From: Moniliella sp. 'wahieum'
Lineage: Eukaryota > Basidiomycota > Moniliellomycetes > Moniliellales > Moniliellaceae
Length of the DNA: 55,478 nt
Assembly: GCA_003971905.1 (NCBI GenBank)
Contig: RSEE01000171.1
Location: 1-55,478 of the forward strand
Direction: 5' to 3'
The position numbers and the translations under genes are program-made. The first letter of the stretch is position 1, and every line of letters starts with the position of its first letter. A model generated the notes under the pieces. That model was not told the origin of the DNA. It saw nothing but the letters and a program-made list of their open reading frames with translations, and ran no database searches. Positions 35,745-46,626 of this stretch are shown one piece after another.

Positions 35745-37832
35745 TCATAGACAGAGATTACGCTGGGACGAAGAGGCACAGCGCCTATCAGTCGCTCGCC
35801 CATACGGCATGTGGGGGTCGCATTCCTGTTTGGTTCGAGCCCCGATTGTCCCATCACCTGAAAGACGAAAATGAGGCAACGCAATGGCAGGGGATTTGAG
35901 TACATGCCCTAACTGACCCCGGACGCCCGGCAAAAAGAAAAGAACGCATAGAGAAGCAAACAAGTGCTCCACACACTTCAGCTCCACCGAAGTCCGGCCC
36001 ACCACAATGCCCACTGGAACAATGAAGATTGCCGCGAGCAAGAGGGCAAGCACAATCGCCCAAACCGGTACCGAGGTGTGGTACACGTGCACCATGGGGA
36101 TGGCAAATACAAACGCAACCAGTAGCAAGCAGAGGTACCACCAGGTGGGAACAGCCGGATAGCGGGCGAGTTGGCGAGTGTGTGGGTCAGGAGAATCAGC
36201 AACATTGGGCACTCTCCACCAGCGACGTAGGTCGCCGCCATGGAAAAGCGGAGTATGCACGACTAAGGCGGTGCAAGCAGCATAGGAAAACGCCCAGGTC
36301 ATGACACTTGTGGCAGAAAAGTATCCCTGGGGTGGGTGGGGCGAATCAAATTGGGGGGGATCTAGATACGCGTCTTGGGGCAAGGGATTGAACTGTATGT
36401 TGGCGTAACTCATCTGTGGGTGCCAAACCACGTCGGTAAAGTGATAGGGAAGGCAGGCCGCTAGGCTTTTGTTGGTGAAAAAGATCGGGAGGGCAATGAC
36501 CCACATGGCAACGGCGAAGCCACAAAACACATTGACCAGCGCGCCCCACGGTACGATCAAGGGTGAGCCCAACGCTACCGTTACCAGCGTCCAGTCGAGG
36601 CACCAAAAGGACCAGCCCATGCCCTCATTTCCGTCAAACAATAGATTCACCACAAAGCTTGAGGGAGGAATCCACGTCGGCCACTCGAACTTTGCCAGAG
36701 GTGGATAGAAGAGCAGGCGGACCCAGTGCCAGACAAACACAATCATCGCCCCAATCCAGAAAACGCGGCGACGGGACCAATTGCTACGCCGTACACCATG
36801 CAACGCAGTCAACATCGCACCGGTCTGAAGCTGCTGAGGGTTTAGGAGCTCGCCAGGCCAAATGAGAAGACGTCTGGCAAGACCGGCGAAGGCAAATCCA
36901 AAGAATGGGGTTGAGAGGTAAATGAGAAAGAGGAAGCCGGTTGGGTACTTATGTTTATTGTCTGCGCCCAACACAGGGTCGGAGTTCAACTCGGGGACCA
37001 AGTACTGCAGGGTTAGGTTGGGTCCCATGGCGACAGCAGCGACGATGGTGCAGATCCTACGAGAGCGACAATCACACCTGTCAGAGGGAACTCTCTTACA
37101 CTGCAAATATCAGCATCGGGGGGAGGTTGAGACGCACGTATGCTCCTTGATATTAAATGGACCTGGGTTAATGAACCAAGCCAGGGGCCAATGCGATGGG
37201 TACGGGATTTTCGACATGGCGAAACCCACGCAGTAGGCAAACGGCTGCACCAACACTGCACTCGTATAAGACCCGAAAACCTTTGGGTTGGTAGAATCTC
37301 CCATTGTGTTCAGTGCATAGACGGCGCTGGTAAGACCGCAAGCCAGCACCAGTGAAAGCAGCCAGGTACGAATGGTGTTGTATGGCATGTTGGGGTCGTC
37401 CACGTTTGGAACAATCGCGCGCACGCGCGCATCGGCCAAATCCACCCTCTTCTCTGCATCGGAATCTTGATCGTCCGCATTATTCTTCTCGCTGTCACCG
37501 GAGTGGTCCGATCCCACGTTTTCTGTTGTGGCGCCTCGCGTCCCATGAGGCCCATCGTGTGCGCTGTGTAGTGGCAAGAGGGGATCAAGGGTGTTTTCCA
37601 AGAGCGACTCTGTTTCCATCCAATTCTCGTTGTCGTCCTCGGCTGTGGTTGTCAACGAAAACGCGGTAGTGTTTTTGTACGTCGCGTGGTTTGTTGATGT
37701 TATGCTATCAATTGTGAGAGGCCGAAGAGATTCGATGGGATCCAGCGTGAAGGGAAGGCCCGAGTCATCGGAATGTGGGTGGGTCTGTTCCTCATCCGCT
37801 TCGTTGGGCCCGCTCGAGCGAGGAGTCGACAT
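35745..37832 (-). pseudogene. OPT-family transporter, copy 3 (open frame but 3'-truncated)
   Basis: Exon 1 37832-37138 (695 nt), intron 37137-37057 (81 nt), exon 2 37056-35745. This is the only copy in which exon 1 is in frame and joins exon 2 cleanly, giving 668 codons. The reading frame stays open across the truncation point after SVELKCVEH and ends in about 70 residues unrelated to the family. A transporter without its last third is unlikely to work, but a stable chimeric membrane protein could be made. Exon 2 is essentially identical to copy 2 and clearly different from copy 1. Confidence 0.85.
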
Positions 37833-38699
37833 GATGCCTAGCCTTTTGTTTTACTTGTGTCGCGACGATGTTAGTGTTCAGTGTTATTGTTGTTGTTGTT
37901 GTTGTTGGTGGTGGGGGTGGTGGTGGGGGTGGTATAGTGAATCACAGTCATTGTGAGTTGAGCTTCCATTTATACTATCAGGGGTCGTCGTCCCAACTCC
38001 GTTCCGACTCGCAGGTCATGAAGTGCTCCCTTCCTCGCTCTCCCGCTCATATCATGCTCTTTTGTGCGCTAGGGCCTGGAGACGATTAACACCAACGAAT
38101 CCCGTCAGCTCCACCAAAGGAACGCGCTACCTATAGCCGAAGAAGCGCACAACCTCAGCAAAGCGTGTTGGTACGGTAGCTCCCTCCTCACCTTAGTAGT
38201 ATACTATGTTATCGATTATCCCCACCTCTTCACCTAAGCGTTAGCTTTATATAGACTACATAACCCCTGTTGCATTTGCTCCGACCGACGCGGATCTAAA
38301 CCACCTCAAGTGAATACCGTATACATCCAAAGCGGATAGGGATAAATTGACACTGCGCTCTATATATAGATACGCTGCTTGTGAGATGAATCAGTTCCGA
38401 ACTTTATAGCTTGTTACGAGTCACACGGGTCACTGCGGGATAGCTCGCCTAAATACCCCATCTACTGCGTTGCGCCTACACGGAGCTTAGCTTCATTCGA
38501 TTTGGGCGATGTCCAAGCTCGAGTCTTTTCTGTACGGCTGAGGAGATCCGCGCGTGAAGCTCTGAGTCCCTCCTGGTTTTAAACTTTATTCCTATACACT
38601 GCACCATATCATTGACAGAGCTTAAGGCTGGGACAGGGAAACGCTACGCCTAAACCGACCCGTTCATCATGCGTGTGTTGCTTGGTAGCGCCACACCTG

Positions 38700-39164
38700 T
38701 TAATGAACCAGGGGGATTGCCAGGATATGAGGTCCCTCTGGTGCCCGCCATCCGTTCCCATACCCTAGGAAGAGCGTGTGGACATGGATGAACGTGGTAG
38801 ACTTCTGAGCGAGAAACCATTTCCATTGAGACACAGTAGCCAAATCCTTCCAGTGCGCGACGATCTTGCCCGCCGTCTTGGTGCCGTAGTATCCTCGCGT
38901 CTTCAAAACCAAGGGGAAAAACGGCTCTTGAGTGCGTCCCTGGTACTTGGCGTTGTTGTCGCATTCTTCTTGTTCCAGCAGCCGAAGCAGCTCCTTCCCC
39001 CAGCGTTTCAAAGGCGTCGCGGTACTCTCATGCACCACCCTCCGGTTCGCGCCCTGCGCCTCCTGCGTTCCCGTGTCGCGCAGCGTGTGGTCCACCTCTA
39101 ATTCTGATCCTCCGATTGCCCCGGGCCCCATCACGCGGTAGTTAACCCTAACCCAGGATGCCAA
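38700..39164 (-). pseudogene. LINE-like ORF2 C-terminal fragment (tentative), copy 3, longer at its 5' end
   Basis: Same fragment as at 29546 and 34120, but the open frame extends about 50 codons further upstream into unique DNA, reading LEVDHTLRDTGTQEAQGAN and PLKRWGKELLRLL. The extension joins smoothly to the conserved part. This suggests copy 3 keeps the older junction and that copies 1 and 2 were cut at the array breakpoint. Still lacks any catalytic domain. Confidence 0.4.
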
Positions 39165-39400
39165 TCGGGTTGGGCATGTCCATCCAGATGGGGAGATAGA
39201 TCGTCATTCCCCTCGTCTGGGAGGTTGACTAGTGACCGTGTGGTTTTTGGTGTGGCCCTTTAGCCTCGCGTGCCGACGCGACGCGGTCGCGTAGCGTCGC
39301 GTCCCGCGATATCTGATACCCAGTAAACTAGCAGCAATTCCGCGCTGAGGCACGGGGCCGCACTAAGCCGCGTCGTCGCGTGGCAGCGCGGGCCACGCGG

Positions 39401-39440
39401 ACGCGTCTTTTTTAGTCCCGCGTCACTCGTCACGCGTCAC
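39401..39440. promoter_or_regulatory. two MCB-type elements (ACGCGT) upstream of RNR2
   Basis: Perfect ACGCGT hexamers lie at 39401-39406 and 39432-39437, about 275-310 bp before the RNR2 ATG. ACGCGT is the known MBF binding site that drives G1/S expression of DNA-synthesis genes in fungi, including ribonucleotide reductase. The second site lies inside a GTCAC heptad array (cores at 39422, 39429 and 39436, spacers TC and GC). Confidence 0.7.
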
Positions 39441-39710
39441 AGGGCGGATGCGGATGCGCGCTTGGCTCCTCCCACGCCGCAACGCGACGCGATCTGTGGC
39501 TTGTTACTGTTCGACGCAACTTGCACACTCGCGCGTCGCGCGCGCATCACGCTTCTCGGTCCAGTCTTGCGTTGGACAGTTCTCCTTCCGCGTTTCGCGT
39601 TTCGCGTTCGTTTCGTTTCGTTTCGGTTTGTTTTGTTTTGTTTCGTTTCCACACACCATCACCCCCCCCCGCCAACCAACTTCTCCTTCTGTGTCCCTCT
39701 GCCGCCAGAA

Positions 39711-40990
39711 ATGACGCCTGCTGCTTCCACGTACGATGCTGCTCATCCCGAGTTTGCCACGCTCAACATGACTGATGTCGAGAAGGCCAAAGCGGCGACC
39801 AAGGCCGTGAGCGTGCCCACTCACCCGCTCGATTCGATCGAACATCGATTTGTTGGCGAGCTGGATCTGGACGAGAAGGAGGAACCTTTGCTCAAGGAAA
39901 ATCCTCGCCGCTTTGTTCTTTTCCCCATCAAGTTCAATGAGGTACGTTGTGCGCCTGCCGGTTTCGTCGCGTCTGTGCGAGTGTGCCTTGTCGTGATGGC
40001 GTGGTGGCGTGGTGACTTGGTGACGTGGTGAGGCTCCTAACTAATCGCTCTCTGCAGATCTGGCAGTTTTACAAGAAAGCCGAGGCGTCCTTTTGGACGG
40101 CGGAAGAGATGGATCTGTCCAAGGATCTGCACGACTGGGACACCAAGCTCAACGACAACGAGCGTCACTTTATCTCCCACGTTCTCGCGTTTTTCGCTGC
40201 GTCGGATGGGATTGTGAATGAGAACTTGGTGGAGCGCTTTTCGCAAGAAGTGCAAGCGGCCGAAGCACGGTGCTTTTACGGATTCCAAATCATGATGGAA
40301 AACATCCATTCGGAAACGTACTCGTTACTGATTGATACCTACATTCGCGACCCGGCGCAACGCGAGTACCTGTTTGACGCGATGGAAACCATTCCGGTCG
40401 TCAAGCAAAAAGCTGAATGGGCTATGCGGTGGATCTCGGACGACCGATCGGCATTTTCGGAACGCCTAGTAGCGTTTGCAGCGGTCGAAGGTATTTTCTT
40501 TTCGGGGTCGTTTGCGTCCATCTTTTGGCTAAAGAAACGTGGGTTGATGCCCGGCTTGACTTTCTCCAACGAACTCATCACGCGTGACGAGGGACTGCAC
40601 ACCGACTTTGCTTGTCTCTTGTTTGCTCACCTGCACAAACGCGCCCACCCGGACACGGTGCAAAAGATCATCACTGAGGCAGTGGCTATTGAACAATCGT
40701 TCCTTACGGATGCGCTGCCCGTCGCGCTGATTGGAATGAACGCCAAGTTGATGTGCCAGTACATTGAATTTGTCGCGGACCGACTGCTGGTGGCGCTGGG
40801 CAACGATAAGGTGTACCACGCTGCGAACCCATTCGACTTTATGGAGAACATCTCGCTCCAGGGCAAGACGAACTTTTTCGAGAAGAAGGTGGCAGAGTAC
40901 GCGATTGCCGGGGTCAACCATAACGAAAACGACGATGGCGATGGCGTGGCCAAGGACGTGCATGCGTTTACGATGGACGAGGACTTTTAA
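39711..40990 (+). CDS. RNR2: ribonucleoside-diphosphate reductase small subunit (R2), two exons
   Basis: Class Ia ribonucleotide reductase small subunit; it houses the di-iron/tyrosyl radical cofactor and works with the R1 subunit to make dNTPs. Exon 1 39711-39941, intron 39942-40057 (116 nt; GTACGT donor, CTAAC branch site at 40036, CTGCAG acceptor), exon 2 40058-40990; 387 aa, frame intact. Metal ligands fit the family: Asp in WTAEEMDLS, Glu in QAAEARCF, Glu and His in MENIHSE, then the radical Tyr in TYSLLI. The second set is Glu in AAVEGIFF, and Glu and His in [11 protein letters not shown]. The C-terminus FTMDEDF matches the R1-binding tail. The N-terminal extension is about 60 residues, usual for fungi. 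Upstream MCB sites indicate S-phase control. Confidence 0.97.
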
Positions 40991-41843
40991 ACGACAAAAG
41001 TGCCGTGGGGTATCGTGTCGTGTGCGTGCACTGCGCTCTCTTCTGTCTCTGTCTGTCTGTCTGTCTCTCTGTCTGTGTATCTTGGGTTTTGCTATTAGTA
41101 TTTGGTACACTCTTGTGGCTGGGGTAGACATGGTGTCTGGTCGTGGTCGTAGGGGTAGGGTGTTCGCGGCAGCGACGGGGGTGGGTGGTGGTTCCACCCA
41201 GTAGCCACTGGGGCTGTGGAGGACGTGGCGAGGAAGACGGATGGAGCGATGGCCGGCTCCATCGGGCGGGGGAGATGTGGTTGAAGATAGAAGATTGAGG
41301 AGGATGAGGATGGAGGAGGAGAGGAGGGAGGGAGGATGGAGGAGGGGCGGGATGAGTAGGATGGTGTTGAGATAAGAGGATTGGAGATAGAGGTGACCGG
41401 TTGAAGATAGAGGCGAAGACAGAGGTGAAGCTTGCAGAGGGCCAGGTGGAAACGCAGATGTGAAATGTGCAATCTCTGAGACGATCTGCGATCTGGGCAA
41501 GAAGGACTGAGGCGAGGCGGTGAGTGGGACACTGGCCCTGTGCTGGATCGGCTGGCAATCGGCGCGAGGCGCTGTGGTGCGCCGGCCGTGGCGTGGCCGG
41601 TGACTGACGCATGACTAGTGACTAGTGGCTGCACTCGTGCCGGTGCCAAGCAATGCATTGCATCATGCATGATGCATGATGCCTGGTGATTAAAATCATC
41701 CGCCCTCAGATTCAGACGCAGCCCAGACGGGACGCTTCTTGGGGCGCAGCAGACAGCCGCTGGGGGGACACTTTGATCTTGTCCTTCCCGTGTTCCTCTC
41801 GTCCTCCATCTCTGCCTCTCTGCCTCCACCCCCCCCTCCCTCC
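40991..41843. other. intergenic region between RNR2 and Xpt1-like gene
   Basis: No gene supported. The long minus-strand frames here are His/Pro/Ser-rich shadows of GGAGGA/GATGGA repeats (41220-41420). A CTGTCTGT run is at 41044-41076. An inverted GTCAC array (GTGAC cores, 7-bp period) lies at 41600-41629, and the 18-mer CATGCATGATGCATGATG is at 41664-41681. Confidence 0.55.
41600..41629. repeat. inverted GTCAC heptad array (GTGAC on plus strand)
   Basis: GTGAC at 41600, ATGAC at 41611, GTGAC at 41618 and GTGGC at 41625, the last three exactly seven bases apart with TA spacers. Lies about 220 bp upstream of the putative Xpt1-like start. Confidence 0.75.
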
Positions 41844-44800
41844 ATGGCGCTCCGGCTGGATGCGCACCACTACCCCCTGCGCCCCCCACCCCACCCCCCT
41901 CCGCTGCCGACCAGGCCGAGCCGCTCCTCGCCCGCCCCACCCGCTCCGCCCGATGACGACCGCGCGCCCCCCCCCCCCGCTCCACACCCTCCAGCAGCAG
42001 ACCTCGTGGCTGCCCTGGCGCTCCTCCTCCCCGTCCTACTCCCTCCTCGGCTCGCCGTCCCGCCCGCGCGCTCGCCCTCGCGCTCGCCTGAGCCGGCGTC
42101 CAGTCGTTCTTCTTGCCGCGGCGGCCTCCCTGCTGGCTGCGCTGCCCCTTCTTTTTCTTCTCCATCGCCACCGCACCGCCCGCCCCCTCCTTCCTCCTGC
42201 CTGCCAGCAGCACTCCACCCCCTGCCTCCGCAGCTACAGGCACGCCTGCACCCGGCTCAGCATTCAGCAGCCCTCAGTATACCCCATCTGACCTTCTTGG
42301 CACCTACCTCACCTCGTCCAAGCTCGTGCTCACCGATCCCTATCGACTAGCCCACTCGTCCGTCGATCCCGACACGATCGATGCGCCCTCGCTCGACATG
42401 GACCTTGCACCCAGCCCTGCGACCGGGTGGCCACTTGCGCCCGGGTCTGATCCCGCCGCACGCATCAATCCCTCTGCCGTCTACACACCCAAGTGGGCCG
42501 TCGAACCGCTCCTGCGCCCCGTCGAAGCTTACCGGACCATCACGTCGGACGATACTTGTCTGGTAGAATGGGTGCGCGACGGCTCGATTTGTTCTAGCCT
42601 GCAAGCGCAGTATGGGGCCAATCCTACCCCCGCCCCAGCGCATTTGCCTCCGATCGACATGCTGTTTACCTGGGCCAACGGGTCCGACCCACTGCACGAA
42701 CAGGCCAAACAGTATTGGGCCTATTGCTTCACGGCGTATACTGCGTCGGCGCGCGAGGCCTACTGCCCGCACCCGTACGACCTCCATGCCAATGGTTCCC
42801 TCACCCTCGCCCCGACCGTCCAGGACGAGTACAACACTAAATTTGATGCTTTCCTTCGTGACATTTACCCGCTTTTGCGTAAAGCTGAAAAAGGTGTCCA
42901 CGACCAAGATTACTTTGCCCGACGTAATCGCGAGAAGAAAATCGGTTCCAGTACCTCCCGTTTCTTGTACGTCCCCTCCTCCATCCCCCCCCTCTCTCTG
43001 CCTTCACTTTCCTCCTCCTGCTGTTGAGGTGTTGCTTTCCACTACGTTGTGTTCGCTCCCATGAGACTGATACTGATCCGTTTGGTTACGCAGCGAGATG
43101 GACGAGTTGCGCTACGCCATTCGTACCGCCGTCCAATTCCTCGCCCACCTCGGTACGGTCCACATCATCTCGCCCGACTACCCGCGTTCAGCATTGGAGA
43201 GCATGGCGCGTGCCGAAGGGCTGCGTACAGGCCGGCCTGCGCACGAGGTGCTGGAGGAGCACAAGGCTACCCTCGACCTCTACACCGACCCGTTGGATGG
43301 TGCGGAACGAGCGGGCCAACGACCCGTCTGGCTCGATCCTCGTTCCCCCTCGGTTTTGGTGGGAGAAAAAGCAATCACGCAGGCTGCTGTGCCGGGTGGA
43401 CCGGGTAGCCCGACCCCCATGTTGCGGCTGCACCACGACTGGTCGCTGTTCCGCCCGCTGGACACGACGGCGCCACCCAAGGGAGGCAAAGAGGCGAAGG
43501 AGCGTGCGCAGCGGCGCAAGCTCGCTTTGTTACCTACGTTCAACTCGATGGCCGTCGAGTCGGCGCTAGACCCTGCGGTGCCTGTGGAAGCTGGTGGATT
43601 GCACACGAGCAGCGATACACTGTTACTGTCGAACGATGATTTTTTCCTCTTGCGCACAGTGGGGCACCACGACATCCACTCGCCGCTGTACGGGTTGGTC
43701 CTGCGCTTCCAGCACGATTTGGGCGTCGACGCAGCGTCGCAGATCGCATGGACCGATGCGGGGGAATGGCCCGGGCTCAAAATGGTGTCGCACGTACTGG
43801 ACCGACGGTTTGGCGAGCGACACCGACGGTACCCTTTGCACGTGCACCGTGGAGTGTCAGCAAGCTTGGTGCACGAAGCGCACCTGATGTTTCGGGAAGA
43901 AGTGCTTGCAGGCATGTACGCGCGATTTCGTGGTGCAGGCAAAAACGTGGTTATGCACCACTTGGTCTTCAACATGGTTATGGAACGGCACCGCGAAGCC
44001 GCACTGTGGTCGTACTGTCTCCTCGTACTGGATGCCAACCAAGATGGTCAGATTGACTGGTTCGAGTTCCAAGCGCTCCGACGCACGTTTGCCCGGCACC
44101 ACGTTGGCGCACACGATCTGGAGCCCGGTACGGACCAAGGGAAAGCTGAAGCGGCGTACCGCCACGCCCACCCGGCGTGGGCGAGCGAACCGCCCAGCGC
44201 GCACCGGTCCGCCGAACGCGTGCTCACCCCACGCAGAACAACCTTGGTGGAACATGAGGTCCATGCCCGCCATGCCGCGGTGGGATTGGCATCGACCACA
44301 GCGGCCAGCGTGTACCGGTTCAGTTCGTGGGACGGGTACGGCCTGGCTGACCTGTACGCCAATGCGGTCAATTTGTTTGGCAAGTCGACCTTGGGTAAAC
44401 CGATGGTCTGGCACGGTGCGGGATGGCCTTGGTTCATCCCGGACCCGGAGCGCGAAGCTCAGCGTCACAAGCTCCAGGCCGCCATGGAGGGCGAACGGTT
44501 AAAGCAGCTCGCTGCCGCTGCGGCTGTAGCAGCCGCCTCGGCTTTTGGGTCCACTGGTCCGCCTACTCTGCCTCTGACGGGCGATGCGGGGCACGCCTCA
44601 CCACCAGCCACTGGTGCAAGTCCCACTCCCAGTCCCGGTCGCAGTAGCAGTGCGTGGTCAGGCGCGGTGAACGCGACGCCTGGGTGGGACGAAGGGGCAG
44701 CGCGGACGCCCTATGAGGAAGATACGGATCCGCAAGGCGATGTAGCATGTACGATCGAGTGGAAAGCGTGTTTGGCTGATGCTGGGATGGAGTGGATGGG

Positions 44801-45504
44801 AACTGACGAAGCACATGCACGTACGGTCACCTGGCCCGCACACGAATTCTTTACTCACCTTGCCTTTACCGCTCCTCACTGCGGTGACTGTCTTTTGGTT
44901 CACCTCGTTCAGCGCTCGGGCGCACACGGATTACGCGCCCTCCTCCCCCCTGCCCATGTTCGCTTACCGGGTCCCTGGCGCGCCGACGCAGTACCGGAAC
45001 CGTACCTCCCCTCGCGGCCGAACGTGGGATGCACGTGCACACGAAAACGAAAACGGAAACGACAATGGCGTACGAGGGTGCAACTTTAGTGTCGCAGCTG
45101 TGACGCAGCACTTGGGCTGGGGCGCGCGCTCGGCCCAAGTACTGGTAGCAAGGCTGTTACAACGGTATGCGTATACCGTCGCGGCTACCCCGGCACGATT
45201 CACACGTTTGGGCGCCGGAGGCGTAAGTCAGACACGGACCATGTTGCAAGAAGTACTCGCCCATGCTCCCACCCATCGCTGGCCACCAAACCCAAACACA
45301 AACGCAAACGCAAACGGAAACGGAAACGCAAACTCAAAAGGAGACCAAGTGGCAGAAGAAGAGGACCATACCTCGCTCGCCATGTTGGCTGTCAATGACG
45401 ATATTGGCGACCACGTGAAATCGCATGCGATCGTCGCTACGTTTACGCGCTGGTTGGAAGCCACGTTTCCGACCGCGCAGTGGAAAACCCCGTTTGAACG
45501 GTAA
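41844..45504 (+). CDS. Stealth-family sugar-phosphate transferase, Xpt1-like xylosylphosphotransferase
   Basis: Type II Golgi membrane enzyme of the Stealth family, which includes human GNPTAB and the Cryptococcus xylosylphosphotransferase Xpt1. Features in order: short cytosolic Pro/Arg-rich tail; membrane anchor VVLLAAAASLLAALPLLFLL (about 42093-42152); CR1 DMLFTWANGSDP (42657); SRFF at the splice, then DELRYAIRTAV (CR2); LPTFNSMAVES and SNDDFFLL; HVHRGVSASLVHEAHLMFREE (CR3); an EF-hand-like loop DANQDGQIDWFEFQAL; and HEFFTHLAFTAPHCGDCLL (CR4-like). One clear intron, 42967-43093. The frame shifts at about 41967-41978 (a C12 run), about 42190-42215, and between about 44950 and 45085, after which LAVNDDIGDHVKSHAI ends the protein. 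The start at 41844 (CCATGGCG) is tentative. Probably transfers sugar-1-phosphate to glycans in the secretory pathway. Confidence 0.82.
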
Positions 45505-46195
45505 ACGCCCACACCCACACCCACGTCTACGCCCGCGGCAGCCTCGCCCCACCCAACCTAGGACGAGGGACCACACGCTCTCTTCTGTTCTGTTTTGTTC
45601 TATTCTGTTCTGTTTTGCCTCTGTCGCGTTGAGGTCGGATGGGGTCCGACCGGGTCCAAGCTGGGTAACCTTGGGCTCAAGCTACGTTAGCAACCTACAC
45701 TGCACTCCCTCCTTCCATCTGTTTTTACCTTGTGCGTTGCCTGTGTGTGCTCTGTGCGGAAGCTGTGCGCGTTCCGCCCATGGCTGGGGCCACGGCGTGT
45801 ACAAACAAACGCATTCGTTCGTCCTGCCTGCTTCACGTTCACGTTCATGTTTGCGTTCTTGTTCTTGTTCTGGTTTTGTTCTGGGTTTGTTCTTATTCTT
45901 GTCCATGATGGTATTGTTTGGATGGGAAGCAGGGGCGGTGGTTGGGTAGGAAGGGGTTGGTGGAGGGGGGGGAGGGTACGAGCCACACCTGGGTCGTCGT
46001 ATGTGCGACTCCTGGAGGGCGGAAGAGATACGTGCAGGATTATCGGTGAGAGGGCTGGGGTCGAGGGTCGAGGCTAGACCGGGTAGACAGAGACATGCTA
46101 CTGTGGGTCACGGTAGCTAGTAGGTAGCCACAGACGGTCGTTTTGCTTTTTTTTCGTCTATACTTGTGCCAGACCAACAGTGACCGGGACCACGT

Positions 46196-46300
46196 GGAGT
46201 AGTGACGCAGCGGTTAGCGTGTGAGATTGCAATTGTGCCCCACGCCTGTGTGGGCAGGTGCTTCATCTTGAAGTCGTTGGTTCAAGTCCGACCTACTCCT
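46196..46300 (+). tRNA. tRNA-Cys(GCA) with 32-nt intron
   Basis: The acceptor stem GGAGTAG (46196-46202) pairs perfectly with CTACTCC (46293-46299). The D-stem is ACGC/GCGT with loop AGCGGTTA. The anticodon stem TGAGA pairs with TCTTG (two G-T pairs). The anticodon loop TTGCAA gives GCA at 46229-46231. The T-arm is GTTGG, loop TTCAAGT, CCGAC. The discriminator base is T (46300), the U73 identity base of tRNA-Cys. The intron is at the usual position after base 37, 46233-46264. Confidence 0.93.
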
Positions 46301-46303
46301 GTC

Positions 46304-46310
46304 TTTTTTT
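46304..46310 (+). terminator. RNA polymerase III terminator
   Basis: A run of seven T begins four bases after the end of the tRNA-Cys coding sequence, the usual Pol III stop signal. Confidence 0.85.
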
Positions 46311-46520
46311 CTGTTTGACGGGCCGAGCGGGAGGGAATGTGGAGCAGGAGGGAATGTAGAGCAGGAGGTCACGTGGGTCGTGTGACGGTGAGATTGAGAT
46401 GTGAGATGGATGAGCAGATGCTGGCAGCTGCTGGATGCGGAATGGGTGGGGTGCTACTTCGGGTATATACGCAAGGGGGTGCGCGTGGCTGGCATGCCCA
46501 AGTGCAAGGGGGGCTGCGAG

Positions 46521-46570
46521 GAGCACAGGCCAGCACAGGCCAGCACAGGCCAGCACAGGCCAGCACAGGC
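46521..46570. repeat. 10-bp tandem repeat CAGCACAGGC, five units
   Basis: Five consecutive units; the first is GAGCACAGGC and the rest are CAGCACAGGC. No coding role is apparent. Confidence 0.9.
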
Positions 46571-46600
46571 TCGGATTGTGCGTCGGCAGGCGGAGTGTGT

Positions 46601-46626
46601 GTCGCATGTCACATGTCACATGTCAA
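46601..46626. repeat. GTCAC heptad array
   Basis: Cores GTCGC, GTCAC, GTCAC and GTCAA start at 46601, 46608, 46615 and 46622, all with AT spacers. Confidence 0.9.

Larger units (their letters stand above)
27885..39010. repeat. 11-kb tandem array, unit about 4576 bp, about 2.4 units
   Basis: From about 27885 to 34434 the sequence recurs at an offset of about 4570-4576 bp, ending at about 39010. Each unit contains an OPT gene 5' part, a GTT/GGT microsatellite leader, about 2.5 kb of AT-richer intergenic DNA with a LINE-like fragment, and (units 2 and 3) a truncated OPT 3' part. Copies are almost identical, differing by 1-2 nt indels and a TA-repeat length change (about 30796 versus 35370). Left of 27885 homology to copies 2 and 3 continues to about 26820 but is clearly diverged. 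Confidence 0.93.
37833..39710. other. array end and RNR2 upstream region
   Basis: 37833-39010 is the third, incomplete copy of the array intergenic DNA. Unique sequence starts at about 39010. A telomere-like TTAACCCTAACCC is at 39142-39154. From 39270 to 39560 the DNA is unusually rich in GCGTCGCG-type words, and 39590-39655 is a GTTTCG/GTTTTG repeat directly before the RNR2 leader. Confidence 0.7.

Noticed and set aside
40529..41500. 323-codon minus-strand open frame overlapping RNR2
   Set aside because: Antisense shadow of the RNR2 coding region plus repeats; RNR2 on the plus strand is unmistakable.
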